A stretch of DNA of 64,000 nt from Apoda limacodes (GCA_946406115.1 OX291544.1:32567521-32631520), one strand, 5' to 3'; shown: positions 11,901 through 22,490, numbered from the stretch's first letter. Notes: generated from the sequence alone by a model not told the origin. Translations and numbers: made by a program.

Positions 11901-12902
11901 AGGATAATAGTAACCCGTGGTTCTGTATTCGTCTATTATCGTAGATAATGTCGGTTGAAATGGTGAAGGAGTTGTAGGTGGGTTTTGTTGTGGCTTTCGA
12001 GTGGATGTTGGTAATGTAAATTTAGTTTTTGGAGTAGGATACTCATAACCACTTACCGCAGTAACTTCTGTGGTAGTGGGTGAAATAGGGTTAGGCTTTG
12101 TGTATGGGGGAACATTAATTGATGGCGGAATTCTTTTTGGTTCTACATCAGGTGGGCAGCAAGAAAACATTTTATCAATGCTTTCAGTTGGGATCGTGAA
12201 GGGTACTTTAGGTTTAGGGTAGGTATACCCCGTGCTTGACGGAACAGGCAGAGTAGTTGCTGGCCTTCTTGTGGTTGATACAGTAGTAAATTCACTAGTT
12301 GTTGGTAATGGTGAAGTTGTTGGTGGTGGAGGTGGCGTGGTGCTAGGCGGCAGTTTTGTTGTAGGTTGTGGGGGGCGTTTTGTTGTTGTTGGCAGCATAA
12401 ACGTAATTTTAGGTGTAGGATAATTATAACCAGTAGAAATGGATTGATCGAGTATTGTGGAAAATGTTGGAGGTGGCGGAGGGGGTCTTGTGGTTGGTGG
12501 ACGTGGTGGTGGTGGTGTTGGATTTGTTCTTGGTGCTAGCGTCGGTGGCGAGGGTGGTCTCCTAGTCGGTAAAGTTTGCAATATGTAGTCTGTGGGTTTT
12601 GAACTCGGTAACGTAAATGGTACGCGTGGCGTTTCGTACACATATCCTGTTGGTTCAGGTGGTTTTAATGGTGGTAAAGTAGGCGGTGGTGGCGGAGGTC
12701 GGGTTGGCAATAGAAATGGCACACGCGGTGGTAAATACTGATAGCCAGTTAGCTCCGGAAGTGGATTTTCAGGTTTAGGATAGTAATATCCTCCATCACT
12801 TAATTGTGTCGCAAGCTGCTGGCCGAAAATATCTTGATTTTGATTTGGATAGCTGGGGATTGCAGCGTTACAAGAGCACGCCGCTACAAGCACCACTGTC
12901 AT
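8949..12902 (-). CDS. Secreted proline/threonine-rich repeat protein (GYxYPxPxxPF repeats)
   Basis: The open frame from the ATG at 12902 gives about 1317 residues. Residues 1-15 (MTVVLVAACSCNAA) look like a short signal peptide ending before IPSYP. The rest is low in charge and extremely rich in Pro, Thr, Ser and Tyr. About 25 repeats follow the form GY-aromatic-Y-x-x-P-K/R-x-x-F-T-F/L-P, for example GYNYPTPKVAFTLP, spaced 20-80 residues apart by linkers such as TTTSRPLPPST. The C-terminus ends in a last repeat, GYFYDKPAVPFAF. An early Cys pair (FSCCPPD) is unusual in an otherwise nearly Cys-free chain. The composition suggests an extracellular structural protein, such as cuticle, peritrophic or silk-like matrix, with linkers likely O-glycosylated. 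That role is inference; I recall similar GYxYxxPxxPF motifs in other insect secreted proteins but cannot name the family. The upstream codons to 12926 lack an ATG and run into a splice acceptor, so the ATG at 12902 is the start unless an upstream exon adds residues. Confidence 0.85.
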   Translation of the reverse strand: MTVVLVAACSCNAAIPSYPNQNQDIFGQQLATQLSDGGYYYPKPENPLPELTGYQYLPPRVPFLLPTRPPPPPPTLPPLKPPEPTGYVYETPRVPFTLPSSKPTDYILQTLPTRRPPSPPTLAPRTNPTPPPPRPPTTRPPPPPPTFSTILDQSISTGYNYPTPKITFMLPTTTKRPPQPTTKLPPSTTPPPPPTTSPLPTTSEFTTVSTTRRPATTLPVPSSTGYTYPKPKVPFTIPTESIDKMFSCCPPDVEPKRIPPSINVPPYTKPNPISPTTTEVTAVSGYEYPTPKTKFTLPTSTRKPQQNPPTTPSPFQPTLSTIIDEYRTTGYYYPSPKVPFTFPTTSKKPFQPTTEIIPPTTTQRPFSPTTNLPLPSPTVRTTSTSSRSATNGYYYSTPINPFTFSTTTTRPFSTSIATLVPSKFQQSTTTLTPFIYVPSTTTKTPLSFSSAQTNGYYYSSPKFPLTFSTTTARPVTFSTRPSPSISTVAPTYLPPSTNNKPSPTSTYFPPTTSRTPPPPPTYSTILDSSRINKYYYSTPKNPFSFSTTTVRPSTPSTYVPSTIRQTPSTSLPPRLTPSASAFSYVPPNTTKYPYITSGYYYSTPNNPLSFQTTTLRPIPSSTAKYISSTTRTPFTTPYPLPSSPKQSPSPFINYFSPSTSRPSTTAGYYYSTPKNPFTFPTITDQTVSPSKSNYITSTKRISFTTSSPPRTRSTQPPTAVSSYYYSTPRNPFTFPTTTTRTVSSSVTRNVPSSTFKAPSPKSTSTPSPTYLPPLTTKNPSLFTTYSPYYSSSSTKRPPPQPTYSKIFDSKQTTRYSTPRNTYAFPTSSEFTTTTFLPSRSIISSTPFTPRSSPPSTSAPTYLPPFNSIKPLPSSTPSPTYFLNTTPRPSPSTYSTTTTTTDYYYTTPKSSFAFSTSTKRPYYPSTITNLPPATYPPYVPLAPKIKSPSSTPNPFLPSIFYSTKTAGYNSPPVQNQFTYSTKQPFPPSTSQPRRPKFSTIIDTTRTTGYSYTTPKYQFTFPTTAKPSIPLVTSSTPLPSSVSVLPFDNNRTTGYTYPTPRFSFTFPTTTSRPFSLSTPVPTTSQSPYQTTGYTYPTPRITYTFPTTTSRPLPPSTFPPSLPITSQSPVRTTSFTYPTPRFTYTFPTSTNRPLPPSTSSPTPQTTGYTYPSPRVTFTFPTTTSRPLPSSTFPPFSPTLDNNRTTGYNYPTSKIEFTLPTRPPPTLSTILNVYRTTGYNYPTPKVPSTFPTTTTTKPPPPSQSTGYNYPTPKVAFTLPTSTNPPPLYVPTRSTTKRVFTTRAPFNPDGYFYDKPAVPFAF

Positions 12903-12917
12903 CTGAAGTGACAGCCT

Positions 12918-12935
12918 CTGTAACAAAAAAAAATC
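12918..12935 (-). other. 3' splice site before the proline-rich coding exon
   Basis: On the minus strand a tract of nine T is followed by gttacag and then AGGCTGTCACTTCAG just before the ATG. This is a near-ideal polypyrimidine tract and acceptor. The exon therefore begins at 12917, and at least one upstream exon exists. Confidence 0.75.
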
Positions 12936-14121
12936 ATTTAATTTTTGACACTTCCTTCTCAGTAACGTCAGACAGTAAGTACATATCGCACATTTGCTGC
13001 TGCAATATACCTTTATACAGTGTCTATCGAAAAACTTTAGTTATAAGAAACTATAAATTACTTAATACAAGATTCGGATTAGGGCATACTGATGGTTAAA
13101 AGTAAGTGAGGGTTCCTTTGACTAAAAATCATTGCGGATATCTGAACTTATAAATTTTAAATTCAGATTTTCTTCGGGTTAAAAGATCTAATATTTCGAA
13201 AGTGTTTAGGCAAGTCACCTCCCTCACTATGAAGCTAAAACTGACAGATTCAAAATGTCTACTTATCTTTTAATCTATGAAATTGGCTACTTTAACAATT
13301 GTAAATTATTGTAAATTATACTTGAATTTTGGCAATTTAACAAACTGTAACATTATCAGAATTTTGAATATAATAATAATTTTCACAACGTAAATTAGCG
13401 CCCTCGGTCTATAAAGTTTAGAGCGCAGCAGCGAGTAATTAATTACATTTAATGAGTAAGTAATTAATAAGTATATTTATATAAATGGCAGTTTGTTTTT
13501 AATTTATTAACCATGTGCGATCGTAAGTGAGCGGGCCAAAGCATATGTCTGTTTATGCTCATTTGTGGCCAAGGCTTGTATAGTGCTTTTCTCACACATG
13601 CATGTTTGAGACTAATTGCAATTGAACTTTGAAATTAATTGTATTGACAATAATAAAAATAGTTTAGGTATTTTTGCGGCCAATTCGCCGCGATCAAATG
13701 TCGTTTTCTATTTTTACTTTTCAAATTAATTTAATGGCGTATTCTTTTTGCTGTGCCAGTCCGAAATTTAAATAAACCTTGATGAGTTATCTCTTTAGTT
13801 ATAAATTTTCGGGTTTAAAAAGTTTCATTTTCAAATTTCATTTTTGACCGCTCGAGCGAACATTACGGGTTGCTCTCTGCTACTGTACTGCAATGCAAAT
13901 ACAATTTATCTTAAAGAAGCTAGTGGAGAAAATGTTATTAAACATAAATATTCATGACAATGCAAGTTTACTGTTAAAGATTTATATATTGAGTGTTAAC
14001 GGACATCCCAAAAGCCGCCCTTTGAAATAAAGCATCAGATATACACTTTCATTATTTGTCTATTTTATTATATTAGTTGCAAATATTTTTATAACACGGA
14101 CTATAGGTGGCTGCGCGCTAA
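12936..14121. other. Probable intron / 5' region of the proline-rich gene
   Basis: AT-rich DNA without a recognised coding exon on either strand. No first exon with an in-phase ATG and a strong donor was found here by eye. Confidence 0.4.
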
Positions 14122-14287
14122 TATGGAGTTCTTCAAGAAAGAAGTTATTAGATTTCTGAAGGGTCGGCAACGCGCAAGTGATACCCCTGGTGTTGCAAGC
14201 GTCCATAGGCTACGGTGACCGCTTACCATCAGGCGGAACGTTAGCTTGTTTGCCACCTTAGTGATATAAAAAAAAAAAAAAAAAATA
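14122..14287 (+). mobile_element. Retrotransposon family A, 3' end fragment
   Basis: It begins in the codons for MEFFKKEVIRF, runs through KGRQRASDTPGVASVHRLR, the stop and the short 3' UTR ('gcttaccatcaggcgg'), and ends in a long A run. It is a very short 5'-truncated insertion. It lies inside what may be the intron of the proline-rich gene, in the opposite orientation to that gene. Confidence 0.8.
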
Positions 14288-14651
14288 TTGAACGTTTTTT
14301 CATTTATCATTAATTATTGTCGCCATCATCGTCAAACGTCATATCGTGTCTAAGAAGATTAGGGATGGCCAATCGATTATAAAAGATCTTTCGAATTTAT
14401 AATTGATATTACCTATTTTTAATCGCTATTTTACATTTAATTAACATTATATCAATATTATTTGCACTTGGTATGACACGGTAATACCTTAATACTTTAA
14501 CGATAGATTAAAACCAGACGACGGTATTACTACGGTAATGTGTGCATCGAGACACTGAGCCCACGGCCACGTCTATTCACACAACAATACCTAACTAACC
14601 TAACATACAATAATTCCTTTTTACTTAATGATGAATGAAAAATGTATGACC

Positions 14652-14705
14652 TTCCAAACGTGTATCTGTACCCCACTTTTCCAAACGTGTATCTGTACCC
14701 CACTT
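14652..14705. repeat. 27-bp direct tandem duplication
   Basis: The unit 'ccaaacgtgtatctgtaccc' plus seven bases occurs twice with no mismatch that I see. Confidence 0.85.
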
Positions 14706-14796
14706 TTGTCATAACGTAATTTTTTTCACACTGGAACTACCTAGTGTCAACTCAATATTTAAACATATAAATAAAACCAGGTTCACCTCGTTGTTT

Positions 14797-15300
14797 AAAA
14801 AAAAAAAAAAACGGGTTGCACTCCGGGAGTGCCGGCAGAAGTGAAAACATACTCGCTTTTTACTTCCCATCACTTCTTATCCATATTTATTTATTAAAAA
14901 TAATAACTTTTGTTTATTTACTTTTTTAACGTTGTATATTTGACAGCTCAATCTGTCATAGAATTAAAATCCCATATCCAACCTCCCTGTACTACTCATA
15001 ATCGCCATATACTAAAAATAAAAACTAACCTAATGTAAATAAAAGTCACGTGTCCTAACGCGAGTGACATCTTACGAATTTTCGATCAGGACACGTGACC
15101 TGACGCGAGTTTAACAGTTTTTACCCATCACAAAAAAGTGCACAGCGCCGCTAGAGAAGTTTTCACTTCAAAAACTGATATGTACGATAATATTTTTTTA
15201 TTAAATTAATGGTCTCATAAGTGAACTTTCGAAATGGTCTTATAGACTGATTTATGAGACGATTGGGTTTTTTTTTACAAGCAATATTGCAATACATTAT
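14797..15300. repeat. Dispersed repeat with 'gggttgcactccgggagtgc' block
   Basis: An A run is followed by gggttgcactccgggagtgc and 'cggcagaagtgaaaac', a repeat start I recognise from lepidopteran DNA. Further in, gtcacgtgtcct (15045-15056) and aggacacgtgac (15088-15099) form a perfect 12-bp inverted pair, each containing a CACGTG core, with 'cctaacgcgagt' and 'cctgacgcgagt' nearby. Boundaries are approximate. Confidence 0.45.
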
Positions 15301-15615
15301 CATACGTAGGTATAGTGTTAAAGAACAAGTTTATAAGTATATAGTGTCGGTCGGTATACATATTCATTAGAGATATTCTTTATAATTTGTATCATAATCA
15401 TCACGGTGATAATATTGTCGTAAGAAAAAAGAAAGTAGATCAGTTTGGATCCTATGGACATAATAAAAACTTATGAAAAGTATTGCATTTGGAACCCCTA
15501 TTTTTGACATCACTTATCTTTTACTGTCTCTCGCTCTTTGTGATCGTAATAGTGTGTTTTGTTGTCTTTTTAATTGATTTCTTGGTTATTTAAATTGATT
15601 TCAATATCGACTTAC

Positions 15616-15697
15616 CTGGCTGTGATTTTTGGTGTGTAGGTACTTGTCAAACTATAACCTGAACTGTACCCCGTTTGATAAGTGTTTACATATATAC
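15616..15697 (-). promoter_or_regulatory. Candidate promoter and non-coding first exon of the proline-rich gene
   Basis: On the minus strand a tatata motif (about 15690-15696) is followed about 30 bases later by a possible start near 15660. The transcript would run about 45 nt to a strong donor, CCAG|GTAAGT, at 15616/15615. The exon has no ATG, which fits the ATG lying in the next exon at 12902. The implied intron is about 2.7 kb. The link is inference from splice-site quality only. Confidence 0.25.
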
Positions 15698-15700
15698 TTT

Positions 15701-17311
15701 GTTTAAATATATATTCAGAGACCCGCGATATTTCAGATATGCTTGTTAACGTTGCTGCGCGCATGTTAGACAATTATTTTATACTTATAAGCTTTACGTG
15801 ATATCAATATAATATTGCCCCCCAAGCACAGTTTTAAGACAACATATTAACTGACAATTATATATTTCTAATTCGTCGGCTTCCCACGGATCTCAGTTGG
15901 ACCCACTCTGTGCACGGATTGACCCGAAGCAAGGGGCACATGACAAACATTTATTATCTGTGTTTTTCTTGAGACTCACCCTTCTAGAAAACACCCTTCT
16001 ATGCATATTATAGGTGCGTTTTGTTGACTGCTTCAATGCGTTTAATGTCATAATCCTGCCAAGTTAAAAATACGTAAATTCTGTATAACACAGTACAAAA
16101 TCTTGGTTCATTCCCTTTGGTAGGATTACCGCATTATGATGTCGGTCAACACGCCACTTTTATATATTTTTACCACGGGTTTTTACAAAAAAATGGTATA
16201 TGGTAAGTATTTGTATCCGTTGCCTGGAAACTATAAAACAAGCTTTGCTTACTTTGGGACCGACGCCACTGTGCGTAATGTTCAAAAATATATGTGTGTA
16301 ATAATAATGGCAAAATATATTGTTTTCGGTTGTTATAACTATTTTAAAAACCACTCGAAAGCTATAAAAAACCCTTGTTTCCTGAAATAAAACCGTTTAG
16401 TTGAGCCGTGGGAAATACACAAACTAACAATAATATTCATGACTTTTTTTGGTGATATAACTATGGTCTAGCTAGACCGCTTTAAAATCTTATGGGAATA
16501 TAATAATGATTTCAAATACAACACATCCGTTGGTCTTGGTTGCCGGGTGAACTATGTATGGACGCAGAACTATGTATGGACGCAGAACTATGTATTTATG
16601 CAGAACTATGTTGTTTTAATGCGCCCAAAATAATGCACTTTAACAGAAAATATTGAATAAATAAAAAGTACACCATAAACATAATTAATTTTATGTTTAT
16701 GCGAATAGAAATAAATAGATAATAGTTATTTATATTGTAAAAATGATGTATTCTAAGCATGAAACTCCTTTTTAAATTCATTAAATCATCTTCGGTTGTT
16801 GTAAGTAATTATTTTAGCTTAATAGAAAACAAAATGGTGGCAATCATGTTTAGCTTAGTGAACTTAACTCCAGAATTATGATATTTCCTGTATAAAGGTT
16901 CACATGCGTGCTGTTATACTAAAAATGACAATTGATTATAGTTTGAATGAGCATATATTCAGCCGCTGGCGGTTATTTAGATCTTCAATAGTTGACATTG
17001 TTTCATCAATCGTTTACGATATCTATAAATGATAGCTAATGTGAGCAGTTAATCAGAAGGAAGGGTTACTTTTGATCTTTAAGGCTACACATGAAATACT
17101 TAAATATAAAAGGCATTTATGTGACCATTTTAAATGTTTTATGCAGTGTAGTGAAAAGGCTGATTGATATACCATATAGCAAGATTACTATACCATTTTA
17201 AATATATATTGCTTCAAGCATTGTTACTATCTTTGAGTGAACCACAATTCTTTCCCAATCTTTTGTCTTTAATGACGATCACATTCCTTACTTTCTTATT
17301 AGCGTCATACG
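15701..17311. other. Intergenic AT-rich DNA
   Basis: No gene was recognised. The overlapping open frames at 16136-16390 and 16160-16354 have no recognisable content. Confidence 0.4.
16549..16612. repeat. 18-bp tandem repeat, about 3.5 copies
   Basis: The unit 'gaactatgtatggacgca' is repeated, with the third unit changed to 'tatttatgca'. Confidence 0.8.
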
Positions 17312-17465
17312 TGTCCACTGTTGGGGCACGGCCTACCCTGCATACCCTTACCGAGGGCGATTGGGGCCATAGTCCACACGCGGGCCCAGTGCAGATTGTG
17401 GACTTCCAATACAATTTTTTTGACGTATACAGGTTTCCTCACGATTTCCTTCACCGAAAATTATA
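17312..17465 (-). mobile_element. tRNA-type SINE, 3' fragment
   Basis: On the minus strand it reads 'gaaggaaatcgtgaggaaac', 'tgcactgggcccgcgtgtgg', then 'ctatggccccaatcgccctc', ending with 'gccccaacagtgga'. These blocks match the SINE at 6946-7239. The head with the promoter boxes is missing. Confidence 0.75.
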
Positions 17466-19081
17466 TTGAGCAATACGATATAGTACCTACTATGTGTAGA
17501 CTTTTATACCGCAACCGACATACATAGTTTGTTTTCTCGATAATGTAATTGTACATTTATCATTATGTATAGCACAAACAGTTACACAAAAGATTATTTT
17601 TACACTTTTGAACTCACTTAATACATATTTTAGTACAACGTGACTTCACTACTACACTAAGAGTTCACAAATTCAGAAAGTTCACATTATCACTAAGTAA
17701 ACAACTATACTTATAGATAATATTATGTAAGCTACTTGGGTAATGATATAGTGTTTCATCTTAACCTTCGAATTCAAGGAATTACCGTTTCATTAGAAAT
17801 ATAATCATTAATATTCAGTTATTCGTCAAACTGTGCTGTGAAGTGTGACGAAACCATGATGGCTCCACTAAATAAGTCACACACAACATCTCAAAATGCT
17901 CTAACTGACATTTTGTAACATTATAACTCGAACGTAACCTATAGTGCATTAGTATATGCGATTTTGTTTTACGGACAACTGACTTTGTGGGGACTTTAGA
18001 ATGGTGCACATTGGAGCCACCGTCTATGCTTTTATCTTACGACTTAACCACAGTATGTACCTGGCTTACTTTAGTTTTCGATTCAAGCCACTGACTTTTA
18101 TAGTTACTTATTTGTACTCTGAATGAGTGTGGATGTGGGTTACTTTGCACCCTGTTATAACCACGGGCCAGATATTAAAAATCAAATTTATTAGCACTCA
18201 AAGCTATCTTTAACTATTTTCTATTAAATAATGCAATATTTAAATTTTTATTAATATGAATATTAAAATTATTTAAAATATTAAATTATGTGCGGTCAAG
18301 GTCTAGACATATTTCCAGTGAACAAAATTAATGCAGTAAAAATAAATATACATAAAGTTATTTTTTAAAACTCGGTAAAACGGTATTTCGGTGGCTAGGC
18401 AAAGGTCACATAGTGACCCGAGTGTTTGCTTAATGAGTTTGTCACGATTTAAGTTGAACTAAGGCAGGCGCCTGGACCAATGTTTGTGTAAGCATAAGAC
18501 AAATATTAAAGTTAACACAGGTTTTATTTAAGCAGCGTTATACGCCGTTAAATATTAGGACAAATTAACGATTAAAAAGCAAACAAACATTTTTTATATA
18601 ACAACTCCTTAATGATATTTAGATTTTGTACTTAATGATATTGAATATTACAGCCTAATTTAGTCAAAATGTCGTTACAGAGACATTGATAAAGAACAGG
18701 AAGTTATACTATAGTTATTTTCGGGTATAAGACGCGAAAAACATTCGCCTATTTAAGACTTGACCTTTTCAATAAGTCGTACGCTATAGAGTCCATGATC
18801 ATATCTTTAACGACAGCTGTAAATTACTGATATAATCAGGTATTCTTAGTTTAACTAAAATAATTTGTCCGTAGTTAGCTGTAAAGTGCGATAGTAATAA
18901 ATATTTTAGAAAAACTGTTTGTTTATAAATCCTTATAGGGATAATTAAATAGGCCATGTATTTTTTGTACAGTATTAAATATTATCTATTTTTTGAATAC
19001 ATTTTTATAAATTTAATTAAACAAGGGAACGATTTCTTAGAGTCGACAAGGGAAATTATAGGCGTTTATAAACATGTTTGA
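17466..19081. other. Intergenic AT-rich DNA
   Basis: No gene was recognised. The small minus-strand frame at 17815-18009 is unsupported. Confidence 0.4.
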
Positions 19082-19222
19082 ATACGTCATGTACGTTAGT
19101 TTGTATACGTTATGAACATTAGTTTGTATTCGTCATGTAGGTTAGTTTTTATACGTCATATACTTTAGTTTGTATACGTCATGTACATTAGTTTGTTGTA
19201 TACGTCATGTCCGTTAGTTTGT
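19082..19222. repeat. 23-bp tandem repeat, six diverged copies
   Basis: The unit 'atacgtcatgtacgttagtt' plus 'tgt' occurs six times in a row with one to four changes each. One copy has a 3-bp insertion. Confidence 0.85.
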
Positions 19223-20546
19223 ATAAGTACACGTATACGTACATCAAATGAAAAGTATTTAATAAAACTGAAATAAAAAAAAATTAAACTTATAGTTGTA
19301 CAACAAGAACACCAGCTTTAAAATGAGCTGTGTTTATAAAACTAAGTAAATTAAACAGTTTCATTAATTTTATGTACCTACTCAAGTTATAACCAAATCA
19401 TTGAATTGTGATCAATACTAGATGGGTAATGGAAATAGACTGTAAAGAGGCTCAAGGTAGTCAGGTCGACACGGATGTGGGGGCACGGGGGGGGGAGCCC
19501 TCAGCCTTATGGTCCAAGTGAGTACAGAAAGAGTTGATGACAACAAAAACATAGGGGTTAAAAAAAGGTTCACTTCTAGTGATACATCTTTATTAAATAT
19601 ACTATATTTTAATAAATAATAAAAAAGTCAACAGGCCAAGCCTTAATTTTTAAGGTTTTACATTTTTGCTTTATTTTAAAAGTACATAATAATATTCACA
19701 ACCATTAAATTTGGTACGATTTTAGTGCCATTAGTTTCTTAGGTCTATATCATTTGTTGGTAAATCTTTGTAATATTTGTTGGTAAAATCTTTGTAATAT
19801 TTGTTGGTAAAATCTCCTTTGTACGCGAGTTCGACTTGCAACTGACAAGTTTTTATATATCAATCCTACTTACGCAATTTTACAACTCTTAAATGTCCAT
19901 CTCATCGCTCAACAACATACCTAATATAAAGACTCATTCACTGTAAAGCTTTAAGTTTATGGGATGCTTTACAATAAGATATCAAATGTGGACAAGTCTT
20001 CTAAGAATTGACACATTTTAGAATTGTGTAATGTTACATTTCTGAAACTTATGTATGCATAGGAGAAAAACGTAAATGCATAACGTATTATTTTGACTGC
20101 CTACTTTTTGTGTATTAATGTTACTAGTTATGCATTTAATTATTTTCTCTATTAGGTTCTCTAAGACTGCCTATGTTAACAATAAAAGAAATTAGATACT
20201 TGATTTTTGTGCAAAAATATATTAAGTATCATAATAAAAAAAATACAAACTACTACAATACTAGCAAATATTTAAGGAACGAAATCATGTCGATTTCCAT
20301 AGTCACTTACGACCGTTTAGTTTACAAGACGTATAAAATTATTTACCAACTGTGGACTGCAGTATATTGGTTGTAATAATCTGAACCAAGTTGGAGTACT
20401 TGTAGCTTATCTAAACAAAAACTTTTACGTTTAAGCTCAGGAAACTTTATGATACATAGAAAACATTTGATAATACTAAATGACCCGTAACTAACATCCC
20501 ACACACAACTAATTACCTCTCCGCAAAAAGTTATGAGCCAGCCTGA
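19223..20546. other. Intergenic AT-rich DNA
   Basis: It contains a G run at 19486-19495 and a tandem repeat of about 27 bp ('tttgtaatatttgttggtaa', 19752-19814, about 2.5 copies). No gene was recognised. Confidence 0.5.
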
Positions 20547-20597
20547 GCCAGCACGCACGTGGGCAACCAAACAATTTTCTGTATGCAAATGGCGTAC

Positions 20598-20679
20598 ATG
20601 AATGTTGCAGCGTTTACCATTAATAATACATCTGCCAGTATAAAGAAACGGCAGGATGGTGCTCTAAAACTTTATGAAG
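20598..20679 (+). CDS. Possible short coding exon of unknown gene
   Basis: From the ATG at 20598 the frame reads MNVAAFTINNTSASIKKRQD followed by GALKLYE and then a good donor, GAAG|GTAGGT, at 20679/20680. The frame is open upstream to 20547, so a longer exon is possible. Amino-acid use looks natural rather than AT-driven, and the stretch is not part of any repeat I see. I do not recognise the peptide, and no partner exon can be assigned. It may be a first coding exon or chance. Confidence 0.25.
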
Positions 20680-20699
20680 GTAGGTTTTAATAGACATTA

Positions 20700-21062
20700 T
20701 TCATTCTAGCTAAGAAATGGTTCTCGTGTTACCTTTTATTTACAAACGTAATGCAATAAATTTGTTCAAGTAGTGTGTGTATGTACTATATACTAGTAGT
20801 ATTTGTATTACAGGAGCAACTCTAGGTGGAATTACGTGATTCTTCTATTAAATACTTCTGGAAAACTTACAATATACATTTTATTTAAATGGAGCTAGTC
20901 CAGTCAATATAGTATGTTTTTGCGGATAAACAGTAAGAGCAAATCCCATCTCTTCACTAAAAAAAGCCTTGTTTGGCGTATTACTATTTTAACATTAAAT
21001 CAATTCATATTATTTTTAGTATTCTATTCTACATTGTTAGTATTCTATTGTATTTTATTGTA
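20700..21062. other. Intergenic, no supported feature
   Basis: AT-rich sequence between the candidate exon and the pogo-like MITE. Nothing was recognised. Confidence 0.4.
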
Positions 21063-21394
21063 CAGTAGAACTCCAATTATCCGAACTCCGACCATCCGAA
21101 TCGCCGATTATCCGAATCACAAAAAATTGTCCAAAACAGCTTACATTGACGGAGATGTTTAAAAACAATGATTTTTATTTCTAAACTTGTACATAAGTAC
21201 ATTTTATTTATATTTAAAACATGTAAAAATTTCATGTTTTTTTCATTTAATTCAATAAAAAAATAGTGCAATATCAAAACGTAGCTTTTATTCTCTCCAA
21301 TGGCAATTTTTTTTTAAAAAATCCGATTATCCGAATATTTGATTATCCGAATGGGTCCCGGTCCCCATTAATTCGGATAATTGGAGTTCTACTG
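21063..21394. mobile_element. pogo/Tigger-like MITE (332 bp, TA target duplication)
   Basis: The left end cagtagaactccaattatcc and its exact complement at the right end form perfect terminal inverted repeats of at least 23 bp, continuing into 'gaa' / 'ttc'. Both ends are flanked by TA, the Tc1/mariner-pogo target duplication. Inner subterminal copies of 'gattatccgaat' are present at both sides. The cagtagaac...tccgaa terminus is typical of pogo/Tigger elements. The interior is AT-rich and has no transposase, so the element is non-autonomous. Confidence 0.85.
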
Positions 21395-21516
21395 TATATT
21401 CTATAGCTATCATTTACTCGATATGCACATTAATTTTGCACCTCGAAATAAATATTGAAATACGAATATGTTTTAAAGGTACATAATATAGTTATATAAA
21501 ATATATTTTGTGTAGT

Positions 21517-21575
21517 CAGGTTGTGCAGACAGGTTGTGCAGACAGCTTGTGCAGTCAGGTTGTGCAGTCAGGTTT
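21517..21575. repeat. 13-bp tandem repeat, about 4.5 copies
   Basis: The unit 'caggttgtgcaga' alternates with 'caggttgtgcagt'. Confidence 0.85.
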
Positions 21576-22260
21576 TAGCTAATTACTGGTAGCGGTAGTT
21601 CATGTAAAAAGGCATTTAAAATAATAAGTAGTATTAGTAGTATTTTAACATAAGTAGTTTATGATTTAAACTAAAAATAATACGAAATAAAAGAATATTT
21701 TTTCTTTTTAAAACTTTTTCCTTTTTAGTCTTCGATTCTATTATATTAAACTTATTGGCTCCATCCCTTCGGTATAAAAAGTAGCCTTGACCTTTTCCAT
21801 CTTTTCAACTAATCCTCTATGCTTTAACTGTGCGCCAAATTCTGATTCAACAGGATATTTTGTTGCGGCGTGATTGAGAAATAAACAAACAAATAAATTA
21901 ATTACATTTATAATATTAATGGGATTATATACCTCTCGATTTTCCATGGAACTTCAAAAGACACCAGATACTAAATTTAGTTTGTTAAATATTTCTTATT
22001 ATATCCATCTTATAATTTTAAGACCTCGAATTATCTTTGTCTTATATATCATATTTACCTTAAAATTAACAACCTGTCAACAAAAAGTAATAAATTTCGG
22101 ATTAAAGTTTACAAAACATTTACGACATATTTATTTGTAGGCACCGGTTGAGTACAGAACTTGAAATTAAATCTATTCTTACGGAAGTGCAGCTTCGTAT
22201 TGCATGCTGTCTTCCTGCAAAATTTCATTATTATCCATTTAGTCGTAAACATATATCTAA
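21576..22260. other. Intergenic AT-rich DNA
   Basis: The overlapping open frames at 21741-21947 and 21874-22140 show no recognisable protein. Confidence 0.4.
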
Positions 22261-22450
22261 CTAGCTGACCGGGAAGACGTTGTCCTGCATGATACCAACT
22301 GCAGCGCCATCTGCCGGATGTTTGTGAGATTTGTGAATCTAAACCATTCAGGACGCCACCCAAACGCATACAAAAAAAATCATTCAAATCGGACCAGCCG
22401 TTTAGGACGAGTACAGTGACATACACTCGTACAGTAGAATTATATATTAT
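22261..22450 (+). mobile_element. RTE-type SINE
   Basis: It starts actagctgaccgggaagacg, a start shared by many lepidopteran RTE-related SINEs ('ctagctgacccggcagacg'). It continues with gcagcgccatctgccggatg and ends with 'aaatcggaccagccgtttag'. Confidence 0.7.
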
Positions 22451-22490
22451 ATTTAAAGATTTACTAATTAACTTAATTATGTTGGCAATC

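Noticed and set aside
12232..12423. Plus-strand frame rich in Gly and Val inside the proline-rich gene
   Set aside because: It is the complement of Pro/Thr codons of the minus-strand gene; there is no independent evidence.
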